DNA from: a bacterium | GTDB taxonomy: Bacteria > Patescibacteriota > Minisyncoccia > Phycocordibacterales > UBA1550 | DNA length: 7,396 bases | Reading direction: 5' to 3' | Assembly: GCA_021823825.1 (NCBI GenBank) | Contig: JAKANJ010000026.1 | Coordinates: 1-7,396 of the forward strand | Part shown: positions 1 to 5,269 of the stretch, in pieces | Layout: every line of letters begins with the position of its first letter | Numbering within the stretch: the stretch's first letter is position 1 | Notes under the pieces: model-generated | What the model saw: the letters and a program-made list of their open reading frames with translations, nothing else | Database searches by the model: none | Told to the model about the DNA's origin: nothing | Translations under genes and position numbers: made by a program

Positions 1-879
1 GGCCCTTCAGGTGGCGATGGTGGCGATGGTGGCGAGGTTTTTGTTCGTGCCGTTCGTGATGTGCATATTCTTTCAAAATATCGCCACGAAAAAGAATTTC
101 AAGCTGGACGTGGAGGCAATGGCGGCAACAATAGCCTTCATGGGGCAAACGGAGAAGATTTTATTTTAGACCTTCCCATGGGTTCCATTGTTCGCAATCT
201 TGGTACTGGTGAAGAGGTCTCTCTTCTCAAAGAAGGCGAGAAGGTCCTATTGCTTAAAGGTGGACGAGGAGGCTACGGCAATGAACATTTCAAAAGCTCA
301 ACAAACCGCTCGCCAAAAGAACATGTTCCCGGCACAAAGGGACAAGAAGGAGAATTTCATATTGAGCTTCAGATTGTTGCGGATATCGGGCTTATCGGTT
401 TGCCGAATGCAGGGAAATCAAGCCTATTGAATACACTTACTCGAGCAAGCGCAAAAACTGCAGATTATCCATTTACTACACTAGAGCCGAACCTCGGTGA
501 ATGCTATGGGTATATTCTTGCGGACATTCCAGGGCTCATTGAGGGTGCTAGCGAGGGTCGCGGTCTTGGGCATAAATTTTTGCGCCACGTGAAGCGTACA
601 AAAATGCTTGCGCATTTAATTTCTCTAGAAAACGAAAATCCTATGGCCGCATATGAAACTATTCGTAAAGAGCTCGATGCATATGACGATGTGCTCGCAA
701 AAAAGGATGAAATTATCGTTCTAACAAAAACAGACATGGTCCCCCCAGAGCGTGTAAAAGAAGTGTTTAAACAAATGAAAAAACTACGTCCTCATGTATT
801 CGCTATTTCAGTCCTTGATAATGAAGTGATGAAATCGTTCCAAGATGAGCTGTTAAAACTTTTGAAAGCGGCAGAGTAG
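1..879 (+). CDS. obg: Obg-family ribosome-assembly GTPase, 5'-truncated by window edge
   Basis: Obg (CgtA) is a GTPase that binds the 50S ribosomal subunit during its assembly and is usually essential. The reading frame is open from base 1, so the gene starts upstream; I estimate about 35 N-terminal residues are missing. The visible 292 residues begin inside the glycine-rich Obg fold (GPSGGDGGDGG, then RGGNGGNN and a GGRGG segment). The GTPase domain follows: P-loop GLPNAGKSS (about 133-141), switch I YPFTTLEPN, Walker B DIPGLIEGAS (from about 175), and TKTD (about 242-245) where the family usually has NKxD. The G5 position reads ISVLD rather than the common SA. The protein stops about 20 residues after G5, so it has no C-terminal OCT domain, as in many shorter Obg proteins. 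GTG at 61 is an internal valine codon, not a start. No convincing U-tract terminator follows; three hairpins do. Confidence 0.96.
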   Translation, partial: GPSGGDGGDGGEVFVRAVRDVHILSKYRHEKEFQAGRGGNGGNNSLHGANGEDFILDLPMGSIVRNLGTGEEVSLLKEGEKVLLLKGGRGGYGNEHFKSSTNRSPKEHVPGTKGQEGEFHIELQIVADIGLIGLPNAGKSSLLNTLTRASAKTADYPFTTLEPNLGECYGYILADIPGLIEGASEGRGLGHKFLRHVKRTKMLAHLISLENENPMAAYETIRKELDAYDDVLAKKDEIIVLTKTDMVPPERVKEVFKQMKKLRPHVFAISVLDNEVMKSFQDELLKLLKAAE

Positions 880-913
880 CGCGTGGCTTTTAATTGCCCA
901 ACAATGACATATT

Positions 914-984
914 ATCTGTGCTACTATTAGCACAGATTCATCAGCACCTCGCTGGTGATGAAACCCATTCCTCATAGGAGGAAT
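914..984 (+). promoter_or_regulatory. Three consecutive hairpins forming a structured leader ahead of the 63-aa gene
   Basis: Three inverted repeats fill most of the gap after obg. Hairpin 1 (914-937) has a perfect 10-bp stem whose core CTGTGCTA pairs with TAGCACAG around a CTAT loop. Hairpin 2 (937-962) has a 7-bp outer stem, TTCATCA with TGATGAA, and imperfect inner pairing. Hairpin 3 (967-984) pairs ATTCCTC with GAGGAAT around ATAG and covers the upstream copy of the Shine-Dalgarno sequence. No T-run follows hairpins 1 or 2, so they are poor intrinsic terminators. A possible -10 (TATTAT, 910-915) has no good -35, and its predicted start would fall inside hairpin 1. The repeats are visible in the sequence; a role in mRNA stability or translation control is inference. 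Confidence 0.5.
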
Positions 985-991
985 AAGGAGG
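976..991 (+). promoter_or_regulatory. Tandem Shine-Dalgarno sequences for the 63-aa gene
   Basis: Two near-perfect SD cores lie in tandem: AGGAGG (976-981) and AAGGAGG (985-991). The second lies only 4 nt from the ATG at 996. The first is 14 nt away and can be sequestered in the hairpin at 967-984. This is the strongest ribosome-binding region in the window and fixes the start codon. Confidence 0.75.
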
Positions 992-995
992 CTGT

Positions 996-1187
996 ATGGG
1001 TTGGTTTTTCGGTAATAATGATGGCGACGGTTCAAAAATGAAGGTGACGAATGACGCAGAGGTAATTAAAACCGAAAGAATCTCCTCCGATAAGCCGCCG
1101 CACACTCACGATATCGTGAAAGTCGACAAGGTTTCTGGAACCGTCAAAGCAATCATCCTTGGCGACAAGGCTCCAAGGAAAAAGTGA
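996..1187 (+). CDS. Small hypothetical protein, 63 aa, strong ribosome-binding site
   Basis: I do not recognise a family. The 63-residue product starts MGWFFGNNDGDG, a short aromatic/glycine N-terminus, and continues as a hydrophilic, charged chain with a central HTHDIVKVDKVSG segment and a basic end (APRKK). There is no signal peptide, transmembrane helix or cysteine pair. I take it as real because tandem SD sequences sit directly upstream of the ATG, an intrinsic terminator starts 10 nt after the stop, and it fits the space between two other units. It may be a monocistronic, well-translated transcript. The histidine pair (HTH) could suggest metal or nucleotide binding, but that is speculation. 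Function unknown. Confidence 0.7.
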   Translation: MGWFFGNNDGDGSKMKVTNDAEVIKTERISSDKPPHTHDIVKVDKVSGTVKAIILGDKAPRKK

Positions 1188-1196
1188 TGTATATTG

Positions 1197-1225
1197 GGGT
1201 CGCTGATTGTTGTCGCGACCCTTTT
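1197..1225 (+). terminator. Intrinsic terminator after the 63-aa gene
   Basis: GGGTCGC (1197-1203) pairs perfectly with GCGACCC (1215-1221) around an 11-nt loop, and TTTT (1222-1225) follows at once. The stem is GC-rich and begins 10 nt after the TGA at 1185-1187. It separates the small gene from the next unit. Confidence 0.8.
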
Positions 1226-1242
1226 ATCATGGGATGGCTATG

Positions 1243-1251
1243 TGATAAAAT
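1243..1251 (+). promoter_or_regulatory. Extended -10 promoter TGATAAAAT for the 104-aa gene
   Basis: TG-A-TAAAAT reads as an extended -10 element whose hexamer (1246-1251) matches TATAAT at 5 of 6 positions. No -35 is recognisable. A start about 7 nt downstream falls on the A of the ATG at 1258, predicting a leaderless transcript. The surrounding 11-mer TGTGATAAAAT (1241-1251) recurs exactly at 3723-3733 upstream of gap, which supports a promoter role. Confidence 0.6.
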
Positions 1252-1257
1252 AAAATT

Positions 1258-1572
1258 ATGAATAATTATGTTCCCGAGGATTGGGAATCCGAATTTGAGT
1301 TTCTGGAGAAAACGCCGACAGAAAATCGAAGAGCCAGCTTTTTGAATTATTGCAAAAAAAATTTTGAAAGAGAAAAGCAGGGACAATTGAGCATAGAAGA
1401 GGCTTCAAATAGGATATGCAGCGCATCCTCTTTGTTTTTTAAAGAAATTATGCCTGAATTCAGTGATGTTATGGATATCGCTTGTGACCTAGAGTTACCT
1501 ATTGAATACCGGGATAGAAGTATAGATGATTGGGGAAAATTAAAGGAAATAATAAATAGAGCACAGATATAA
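1258..1572 (+). CDS. Hypothetical protein, 104 aa, low GC, probably leaderless
   Basis: I do not recognise this protein. It is acidic and appears mostly helical: an acidic N-terminus (YVPEDWESEFEFLEK), a basic stretch (YCKKNFEREKQ), a mixed helix with SIEEASNRICSASSLFFKEI, and an end containing ELPIEYRDRSIDDWGKL. There is no signal peptide or membrane segment. No SD precedes the ATG; a promoter-like TGATAAAAT ends 7 nt upstream, consistent with leaderless translation. By hand count GC is about 35%, against roughly 45-50% in the neighbouring conserved genes, and five of seven arginines use AGA or AGG. This suggests a recently acquired or weakly constrained accessory gene. Small helical proteins of this kind include immunity proteins and antitoxins, but no partner gene is present and I assign no function. 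Confidence 0.6.
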   Translation: MNNYVPEDWESEFEFLEKTPTENRRASFLNYCKKNFEREKQGQLSIEEASNRICSASSLFFKEIMPEFSDVMDIACDLELPIEYRDRSIDDWGKLKEIINRAQI

Positions 1573-1605
1573 AAGTACCACTGACAGTATTTTAAGGTTT
1601 TTTGT

Positions 1606-1633
1606 TTGACATTTTTTCTTGTAAAAGTACTAT
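1606..1633 (+). promoter_or_regulatory. Sigma70-type promoter for the CYTH gene
   Basis: A perfect -35 TTGACA (1606-1611), a 16-nt spacer, and a -10 TACTAT (1628-1633, 4 of 6 matches) give a predicted start near 1640. The leader would be about 30 nt and include the SD at 1657-1663. This is the only visible promoter in the window with a consensus -35. Confidence 0.6.
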
Positions 1634-1656
1634 TCGCATAGACGGGATTTTCCCCA

Positions 1657-1663
1657 AGAGGAG
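1657..1663 (+). promoter_or_regulatory. Shine-Dalgarno sequence of the CYTH gene
   Basis: AGAGGAG lies 6 nt before the ATG at 1670, a standard spacing, and selects that start codon. Confidence 0.7.
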
Positions 1664-1669
1664 ATTTCA

Positions 1670-2164
1670 ATGGGAAAAGAAATCGAACGCAAGTGGCGGC
1701 TGAAGACCGTTCCAACATTTGTTCTGATTGAAGGTGCAGCAAAACACATCACGCAGGGATATCTATATATCGCAGACAATGGTGAAGTGCGACTCCGCCA
1801 TGAAGGAGATGAGTATCATCTCACAGGCAAAGGGAAAGGAAATTTGTCGCGCCCAGAGGAGGATTATACTCTTGTGACTGAAATGATCTTCAACTTTCTG
1901 TGGCCAAGGATTATGGGAGCACCGATCAACAAAGTTCGTTATACGTATCGTTGCGGCGATCGTGTGTATCAGTTTGATGTGCACGAAGACAACCTTAAGT
2001 CCTATGTTTGCGTCGAGGTCGAATTTAAAACGATCGAAGACGCTCAGGTCTTCACCCTACCTTGTTGGGTTGGTGAAGCTGTTGACGTCACCGATGATAA
2101 GCGATACAAGGGGAAAAACCTTGCGCTCAATCCTCATATTGTCCGCGAAGACCCCCGGTTCTGA
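1670..2164 (+). CDS. CYTH-domain protein, probable inorganic triphosphatase (TTM type)
   Basis: CYTH proteins (triphosphate tunnel metalloenzymes) form an eight-strand beta tunnel that binds triphosphate groups through basic residues and divalent metal through glutamates. This 164-residue protein is a full single-domain member. It has the N-terminal EIERKW signature (E4, E6, K8), RLRHEG (R41, R43), LTGKGKG (K54, K56), KVRY (K88, R90), an acidic FDVHEDN strand, and VCVEVEF (E116, E118). The end, DVTDDKRYKGKNLAL, and the FLWP segment resemble the Nitrosomonas europaea type of tripolyphosphatase, from memory of that sequence. Hydrolysis of tripolyphosphate is therefore the likeliest activity; thiamine triphosphatase or adenylate cyclase activity is less likely. 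It has its own promoter, SD and terminator, and no neighbour suggests a partner. Confidence 0.88.
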   Translation: MGKEIERKWRLKTVPTFVLIEGAAKHITQGYLYIADNGEVRLRHEGDEYHLTGKGKGNLSRPEEDYTLVTEMIFNFLWPRIMGAPINKVRYTYRCGDRVYQFDVHEDNLKSYVCVEVEFKTIEDAQVFTLPCWVGEAVDVTDDKRYKGKNLALNPHIVREDPRF

Positions 2165-2171
2165 TTATTAC

Positions 2172-2203
2172 AACACCCCAGCCAGTTTCGGCCGGGGTGT
2201 TTT
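2172..2203 (+). terminator. Intrinsic terminator after the CYTH gene, abutting the gatB promoter
   Basis: AACACCCC (2172-2179) pairs with GGGGTGTT (2194-2201), with an additional GCC/GGC inner pairing, and T-residues run through 2200-2203. It starts 8 nt after the TGA. The extended -10 of gatB begins only 2 nt after the T-run. Confidence 0.82.
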
Positions 2204-2204
2204 A

Positions 2205-2213
2205 TGGTATACT
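2205..2213 (+). promoter_or_regulatory. Extended -10 promoter TGGTATACT driving leaderless gatB
   Basis: TG-G-TATACT is a near-consensus extended -10; the hexamer at 2208-2213 matches TATAAT at 5 of 6 positions. It ends 7 nt before the ATG at 2221, so transcription should begin at or within a base of the start codon. The bases between are pyrimidine-rich (CTCTCCT) and contain no SD. Confidence 0.7.
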
Positions 2214-2220
2214 CTCTCCT

Positions 2221-3669
2221 ATGAGTTACAAACTTACAGTCGGCCTGGAGGTCCACGCCGAGCTAAAAACAAAGACAAAAATGTTCTGTAATTCGGCGAA
2301 TGACCCAGACGAGGTCCGCCCGAATGTGAATATCTGCCCTGTATGTATGGCCCATCCGGGGACCTTGCCGGTCATCAACCGTGAGGCAGTTAAGCATGTT
2401 TTGCGTGTAGGAACAGCCCTCGGAGGCAATCTTGCAGATTTCACTGAATTTGACCGAAAGAACTATTTTTATCCAGATATCCCAAAAGGCTATCAAATTA
2501 CTCAATATAAATATCCGCTTGTTTCAGGCGGAATGCTAAATGGCATCGCTATTGAACGCGTACATCTTGAGGAAGATACGGCAAGCTCCTCGCATGAGGG
2601 TAGTGAAGGTAGCCTCGTTGATTACAATCGTGCTGGCGTGCCACTCATGGAGCTTGTCACAAAGCCAGTTATGCATACGTCGGAAGAGGCGGGCAATTTT
2701 GCGCGCGAACTTCAACTTCTTCTCCGAACGATTGGTGTTTCAGACGCCAATATGGAAAAAGGGGAGATGCGCGTTGAGGCAAACATTTCAATAAGTGACA
2801 GTGATAAACTCGGTACAAAAGTTGAAGTAAAAAATATCAACTCATTCCGTGCTGTTGAGCGAGCGATTGCGTACGAGGTGGAACGTATGACAAAAATATT
2901 GGACGGCGGACCTGGTGAAATCGTGCAGGAGACACGAGGATGGGACGAAACAAAACAAGTAACTTTTTCTCAGCGGAAAAAAGAGAGTGCGCACGACTAC
3001 CGATACTTCCCAGACCCGGATTTGCCAAAGTTGGTGCGAAGTGAGATTCCAGAACTTTCCGATGAGGTGCTCAAGGCATCAATGCCAGAGTTGCCGTGGG
3101 AAAAACGCGGGCGTCTCGTGCGTGATTTTGGCATAAAGCCAGAGAACGCAGAATTTTTTGTCGAGGATTTTGCGACCAACGAGTATAGGCTGGGAAGCCT
3201 TTTTGAGGGGGCAATCAAAATAACGGGTGTCAGTCGTGATGTGGTTGCGTTGCTCGAAAATTACATTGTATCTGACCTTCGTGGACTTATGAGTAGCTTT
3301 GTAACAATGAGTGGTGATGTTGGGTCCCCAGGCAAACTTACAAGTGAAGCACTTGCTGATCTTATTCTCATGATTAAGAGCGGGGAACTCTCGTCGCGTG
3401 GGGCAAAAGATACACTTGCTATCTTGTATACAGATGGTGGTGATGCTCGAGCTATTGCGGAGTCAAAAGGATTAATTCAAAAAAATGATCCGGAGATACT
3501 TAAAGCAATTGTGCAAGAAGTGCTGAACTCAAACCCAACGGTTGTTGCAGAATATAAAGGTGGTAAGGTCGCCGTTCTCCCATTTCTCATAGGGCAAGCG
3601 ATGAAAGCAAGCAAGGGTTCGGGTAATCCCGCAACACTTAAGACGCTATTAGAGGAGGCACTAAAGTAA
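2221..3669 (+). CDS. gatB: Asp/Glu-tRNA amidotransferase subunit B
   Basis: GatB is the tRNA-binding and kinase/transamidase subunit of GatCAB. The complex converts mischarged Glu-tRNA(Gln) and/or Asp-tRNA(Asn) to the correct aminoacyl-tRNA using ammonia from GatA. The 482-residue product has the usual full length. Motifs in order are VGLEVHAEL (about 7-15), CPVCMAHPGTLPVIN (about 39-53), FDRKNYFYPDIPKGYQITQ (about 77-95), HLEEDTASSSHEG (about 115-127), the family signature VDYNRAGVPLMEL (about 133-145) and VEVKNINSF, followed by the C-terminal helical and YqeY-like region. The start is set at 2221 because the family N-terminus is MSYKLTVGLEVH; an in-frame GTG at 2197 lies in the terminator stem, upstream of the promoter. 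The N-terminal cysteine cluster is C23-N-S25 and C39/C42, so one of four usual zinc-type cysteines is serine. gatA and gatC are not in the window. Confidence 0.97.
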   Translation: MSYKLTVGLEVHAELKTKTKMFCNSANDPDEVRPNVNICPVCMAHPGTLPVINREAVKHVLRVGTALGGNLADFTEFDRKNYFYPDIPKGYQITQYKYPLVSGGMLNGIAIERVHLEEDTASSSHEGSEGSLVDYNRAGVPLMELVTKPVMHTSEEAGNFARELQLLLRTIGVSDANMEKGEMRVEANISISDSDKLGTKVEVKNINSFRAVERAIAYEVERMTKILDGGPGEIVQETRGWDETKQVTFSQRKKESAHDYRYFPDPDLPKLVRSEIPELSDEVLKASMPELPWEKRGRLVRDFGIKPENAEFFVEDFATNEYRLGSLFEGAIKITGVSRDVVALLENYIVSDLRGLMSSFVTMSGDVGSPGKLTSEALADLILMIKSGELSSRGAKDTLAILYTDGGDARAIAESKGLIQKNDPEILKAIVQEVLNSNPTVVAEYKGGKVAVLPFLIGQAMKASKGSGNPATLKTLLEEALK

Positions 3670-3679
3670 AGACCATCTC

Positions 3680-3726
3680 CACACGGAGCAAAAAAGCACA
3701 CGTCGTGTGCTTTTTTGCTCCGTGTG
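3680..3726 (+). terminator. Long perfect palindromic terminator after gatB
   Basis: Positions 3680-3702 and 3704-3726 are perfect reverse complements around a single central T, giving a realistic 22-bp stem with a 3-nt loop. The core is a GC-rich stem (GCACAC with GTGTGC) flanked by A6 (3690-3695) and T6 (3711-3716), so it can terminate transcription in either direction. Outer arms CACACGGAGC and GCTCCGTGTG lengthen it. It starts 10 nt after the gatB stop, and its last two bases are the TG of the gap promoter. Confidence 0.9.
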
Positions 3727-3733
3727 ATAAAAT
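3725..3733 (+). promoter_or_regulatory. Extended -10 promoter TGATAAAAT of the gap operon
   Basis: TG-A-TAAAAT is identical to the element at 1243-1251, within a shared 11-mer TGTGATAAAAT. The TG dinucleotide is the final two bases of the gatB terminator palindrome. A start near 3740 would leave an AT-rich leader of about 32 nt before the ATG at 3772, with no SD. No -35 is evident. Confidence 0.55.
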
Positions 3734-3771
3734 ACCCGTATCTTTATTAATCAAATAATCACCCCAAAATT

Positions 3772-4818
3772 ATGAAAAAAGTACGAGTAGCTATTAATGG
3801 ATTTGGTCGCATCGGACGTGCGTTCTATAAGCTCGCTCGCACACGACCGGAAATTGAAATTGTTGCGGTCAATGACCTTGGCGACCCAGCAAACATGGCT
3901 TATCTTTTGAAATACGATACTGCCTATGGACGTGCTGACTTTGATGTAACAGTCGTTCCTGCATCTCAAGGCGTTGAGCCTGGATTTATTGTTGGGGGCG
4001 AAAAAGTTATTCTCGTTCAAGAAAAAGATGCAACAAAACTTCCTTGGGGGAAATATAATGTTGATATCGTTGTTGAGTCTACTGGATTTTTTACAAGCTA
4101 CGAAAAATCAAAAGTACACCTCGATGCGGGCGCAAAACGAGTGGTAATCACCGCGCCGGTAAAAGGCGAGGAGGTCCCCGGCATCACGGGTGCAACAGTG
4201 CTTATGGGCATCAACGATAACAAGCTCAGCACATGCCAGATTTCTTCAAACGCATCATGTACGACAAACGCTGCATCGCCAGTAATTACTATTTTGAATG
4301 AAGCACTCGGTGTTGAAAAGGCAATTTTGAGCACAACGCATGCATACACGGGAACACAAAAAATTGTTGACGGTCCTGGTGGAAAAGATTTGCGCGGAGG
4401 GCGCGCTGGAGCACAAAATATCGTTCCCTCATCTACGGGTGCGGCTATCGCGGTGACTGAAGCGGTGCCAGATCTCAAGGGGAAATTTGATGGCATTTCG
4501 CTTCGTGTTCCCGTGATTGCCGGTTCAATTGCTGATGTTACCTTTATTGCAAAGCGCAACACCTCTGTGGAAGAAGTGAACAAAATTCTTAGCGACGCTG
4601 CAAAAGATCCTCGCTGGGAAGGAATTTACACGGTGACGAACGAGCCGGTTGTTTCCTCGGACATCGTCGGGCAGCTCTATGGCGCGATTGTAGATTTGGA
4701 GATGACGCGTGTTGTTGATGGTAATTTAGTGAAAGTACTTTCATGGTACGATAACGAAATGGGATACACGAATACCCTCGTGAAGCATGTGGTGAAAGTT
4801 GCAAGTTTTCTCCAATAA
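3772..4818 (+). CDS. gap: Glyceraldehyde-3-phosphate dehydrogenase, type I
   Basis: GAPDH oxidises glyceraldehyde-3-phosphate with NAD and phosphate to 1,3-bisphosphoglycerate in cytosolic glycolysis, and runs in reverse in gluconeogenesis. The 348-residue protein is slightly longer than the usual 330-340. It shows the Rossmann motif NGFGRIGR (about 9-16); Asp35 in AVNDL, which favours NAD over NADP; the active site SNASCTTN with nucleophile Cys163; general base His190 in STTHAYT; the phosphate loop GGRAGAQNIVPSSTGAA (from about 209); RVPV; and the C-terminal SWYDNEMGYTN. The residues after the active site read AASP instead of the common CLAP, so the second, non-catalytic cysteine is absent. 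No SD precedes the ATG. It is the first gene of a pentose-phosphate operon and consumes the glyceraldehyde-3-phosphate that transketolase releases. Confidence 0.98.
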   Translation: MKKVRVAINGFGRIGRAFYKLARTRPEIEIVAVNDLGDPANMAYLLKYDTAYGRADFDVTVVPASQGVEPGFIVGGEKVILVQEKDATKLPWGKYNVDIVVESTGFFTSYEKSKVHLDAGAKRVVITAPVKGEEVPGITGATVLMGINDNKLSTCQISSNASCTTNAASPVITILNEALGVEKAILSTTHAYTGTQKIVDGPGGKDLRGGRAGAQNIVPSSTGAAIAVTEAVPDLKGKFDGISLRVPVIAGSIADVTFIAKRNTSVEEVNKILSDAAKDPRWEGIYTVTNEPVVSSDIVGQLYGAIVDLEMTRVVDGNLVKVLSWYDNEMGYTNTLVKHVVKVASFLQ

Positions 4819-4822
4819 TTAA

Positions 4823-5269
4823 ATGAAGATATTTATCGGAAGCGATCATGCGGGGTTTGAAATCAAGGAAAAACTCGTTCCTTTTTTGAGAACGCTTGGA
4901 CACGAAGTCGAGGATATGGGGGCGCCGACCCTTGAGCCTCTCGATGACTATCCTGACTATATTTTTCCTGTTGCGCGCGCTGTCTCAGCAGACGTGAACG
5001 CAAAGGGTGTTATCATCGGTGGCACTGGACAAGGTGAAGCAATCTGCGCCAATCGTATCAAGGGCGTACGCGCTGCCGTCTATTATGGCGGTACCTTTGA
5101 TATTGCTCTTCTGTCGCGCGAACATAATGATGCAAATATTCTCTCTCTCGGAGCCAGATTTATTGATGTGGATGAAGCGCTTAAGGTTACAAAAGTGTGG
5201 CTTAATACTCCTTTTTCCGCTGAAGAACGACATATACGGAGAATTAAAAAATTAGATAATGAAGGTTAA
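4823..5269 (+). CDS. rpiB: Ribose-5-phosphate isomerase B, Glu-type active site
   Basis: RpiB interconverts ribose-5-phosphate and ribulose-5-phosphate in the non-oxidative pentose phosphate pathway. The 148-residue protein has the family's usual length and motifs: MKIFIGSDHAGFEIKEKL at the N-terminus, DDYPDY (about 41-46), the phosphate/active-site loop GGTGQGEAICANR (66-78), and SREHNDANILSLGARF (about 98-113). Gly66 occupies the position of the catalytic cysteine of Escherichia coli-type RpiB (CGTGIG). Glu72 lies where actinobacterial enzymes such as that of Mycobacterium tuberculosis use a glutamate as the base (GGSGNGE). Activity is therefore expected, by the glutamate route. It starts 4 nt after gap with no SD, and its last 11 nt overlap the epimerase gene, so translation is probably coupled. 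Allose-6-phosphate isomerase activity is an alternative but does not fit the operon. Confidence 0.95.
   Translation: MKIFIGSDHAGFEIKEKLVPFLRTLGHEVEDMGAPTLEPLDDYPDYIFPVARAVSADVNAKGVIIGGTGQGEAICANRIKGVRAAVYYGGTFDIALLSREHNDANILSLGARFIDVDEALKVTKVWLNTPFSAEERHIRRIKKLDNEG

Noticed and set aside
10..36. Tandem 9-bp repeat GGTGGCGAT (three copies)
   Set aside because: It encodes the conserved GGD GGD GGE of the Obg fold, so protein constraint explains it.
61..63. GTG as a start codon of obg
   Set aside because: The frame is open to base 1 and the upstream codons give the conserved Obg glycine-rich sequence, so the gene is cut by the window edge.
910..915. Possible -10 TATTAT for the 63-aa gene
   Set aside because: No matching -35 and no correctly spaced TG; the predicted start would split the first leader hairpin.
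1571..1593. Possible terminator after the 104-aa gene
   Set aside because: The stem (AAAGTAC with GTATTTT) is AT-rich with a G-T pair and the T-run is displaced; too weak to call.
1347..1742. Antisense open frame of 131 codons
   Set aside because: It crosses an AT-rich gene, a promoter and the start of the CYTH gene; the product is cysteine/serine-rich with no motif and no SD.
1182..2164. Recoded UGA (as in some Patescibacteria)
   Set aside because: UGA ends the 63-aa gene and the CYTH gene at the expected places, followed by terminators, and the recognised genes contain no internal in-frame TGA.
2197..2220. Earlier in-frame GTG start for gatB (8 extra residues)
   Set aside because: It lies within the terminator stem and upstream of the predicted transcription start; GatB proteins begin close to the VGLEVH motif, fitting the ATG at 2221.
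4098..4583. Antisense open frame of 161 codons within gap
   Set aside because: It lies opposite an unmistakable GAPDH and mirrors its codon bias; no motif or start signal.
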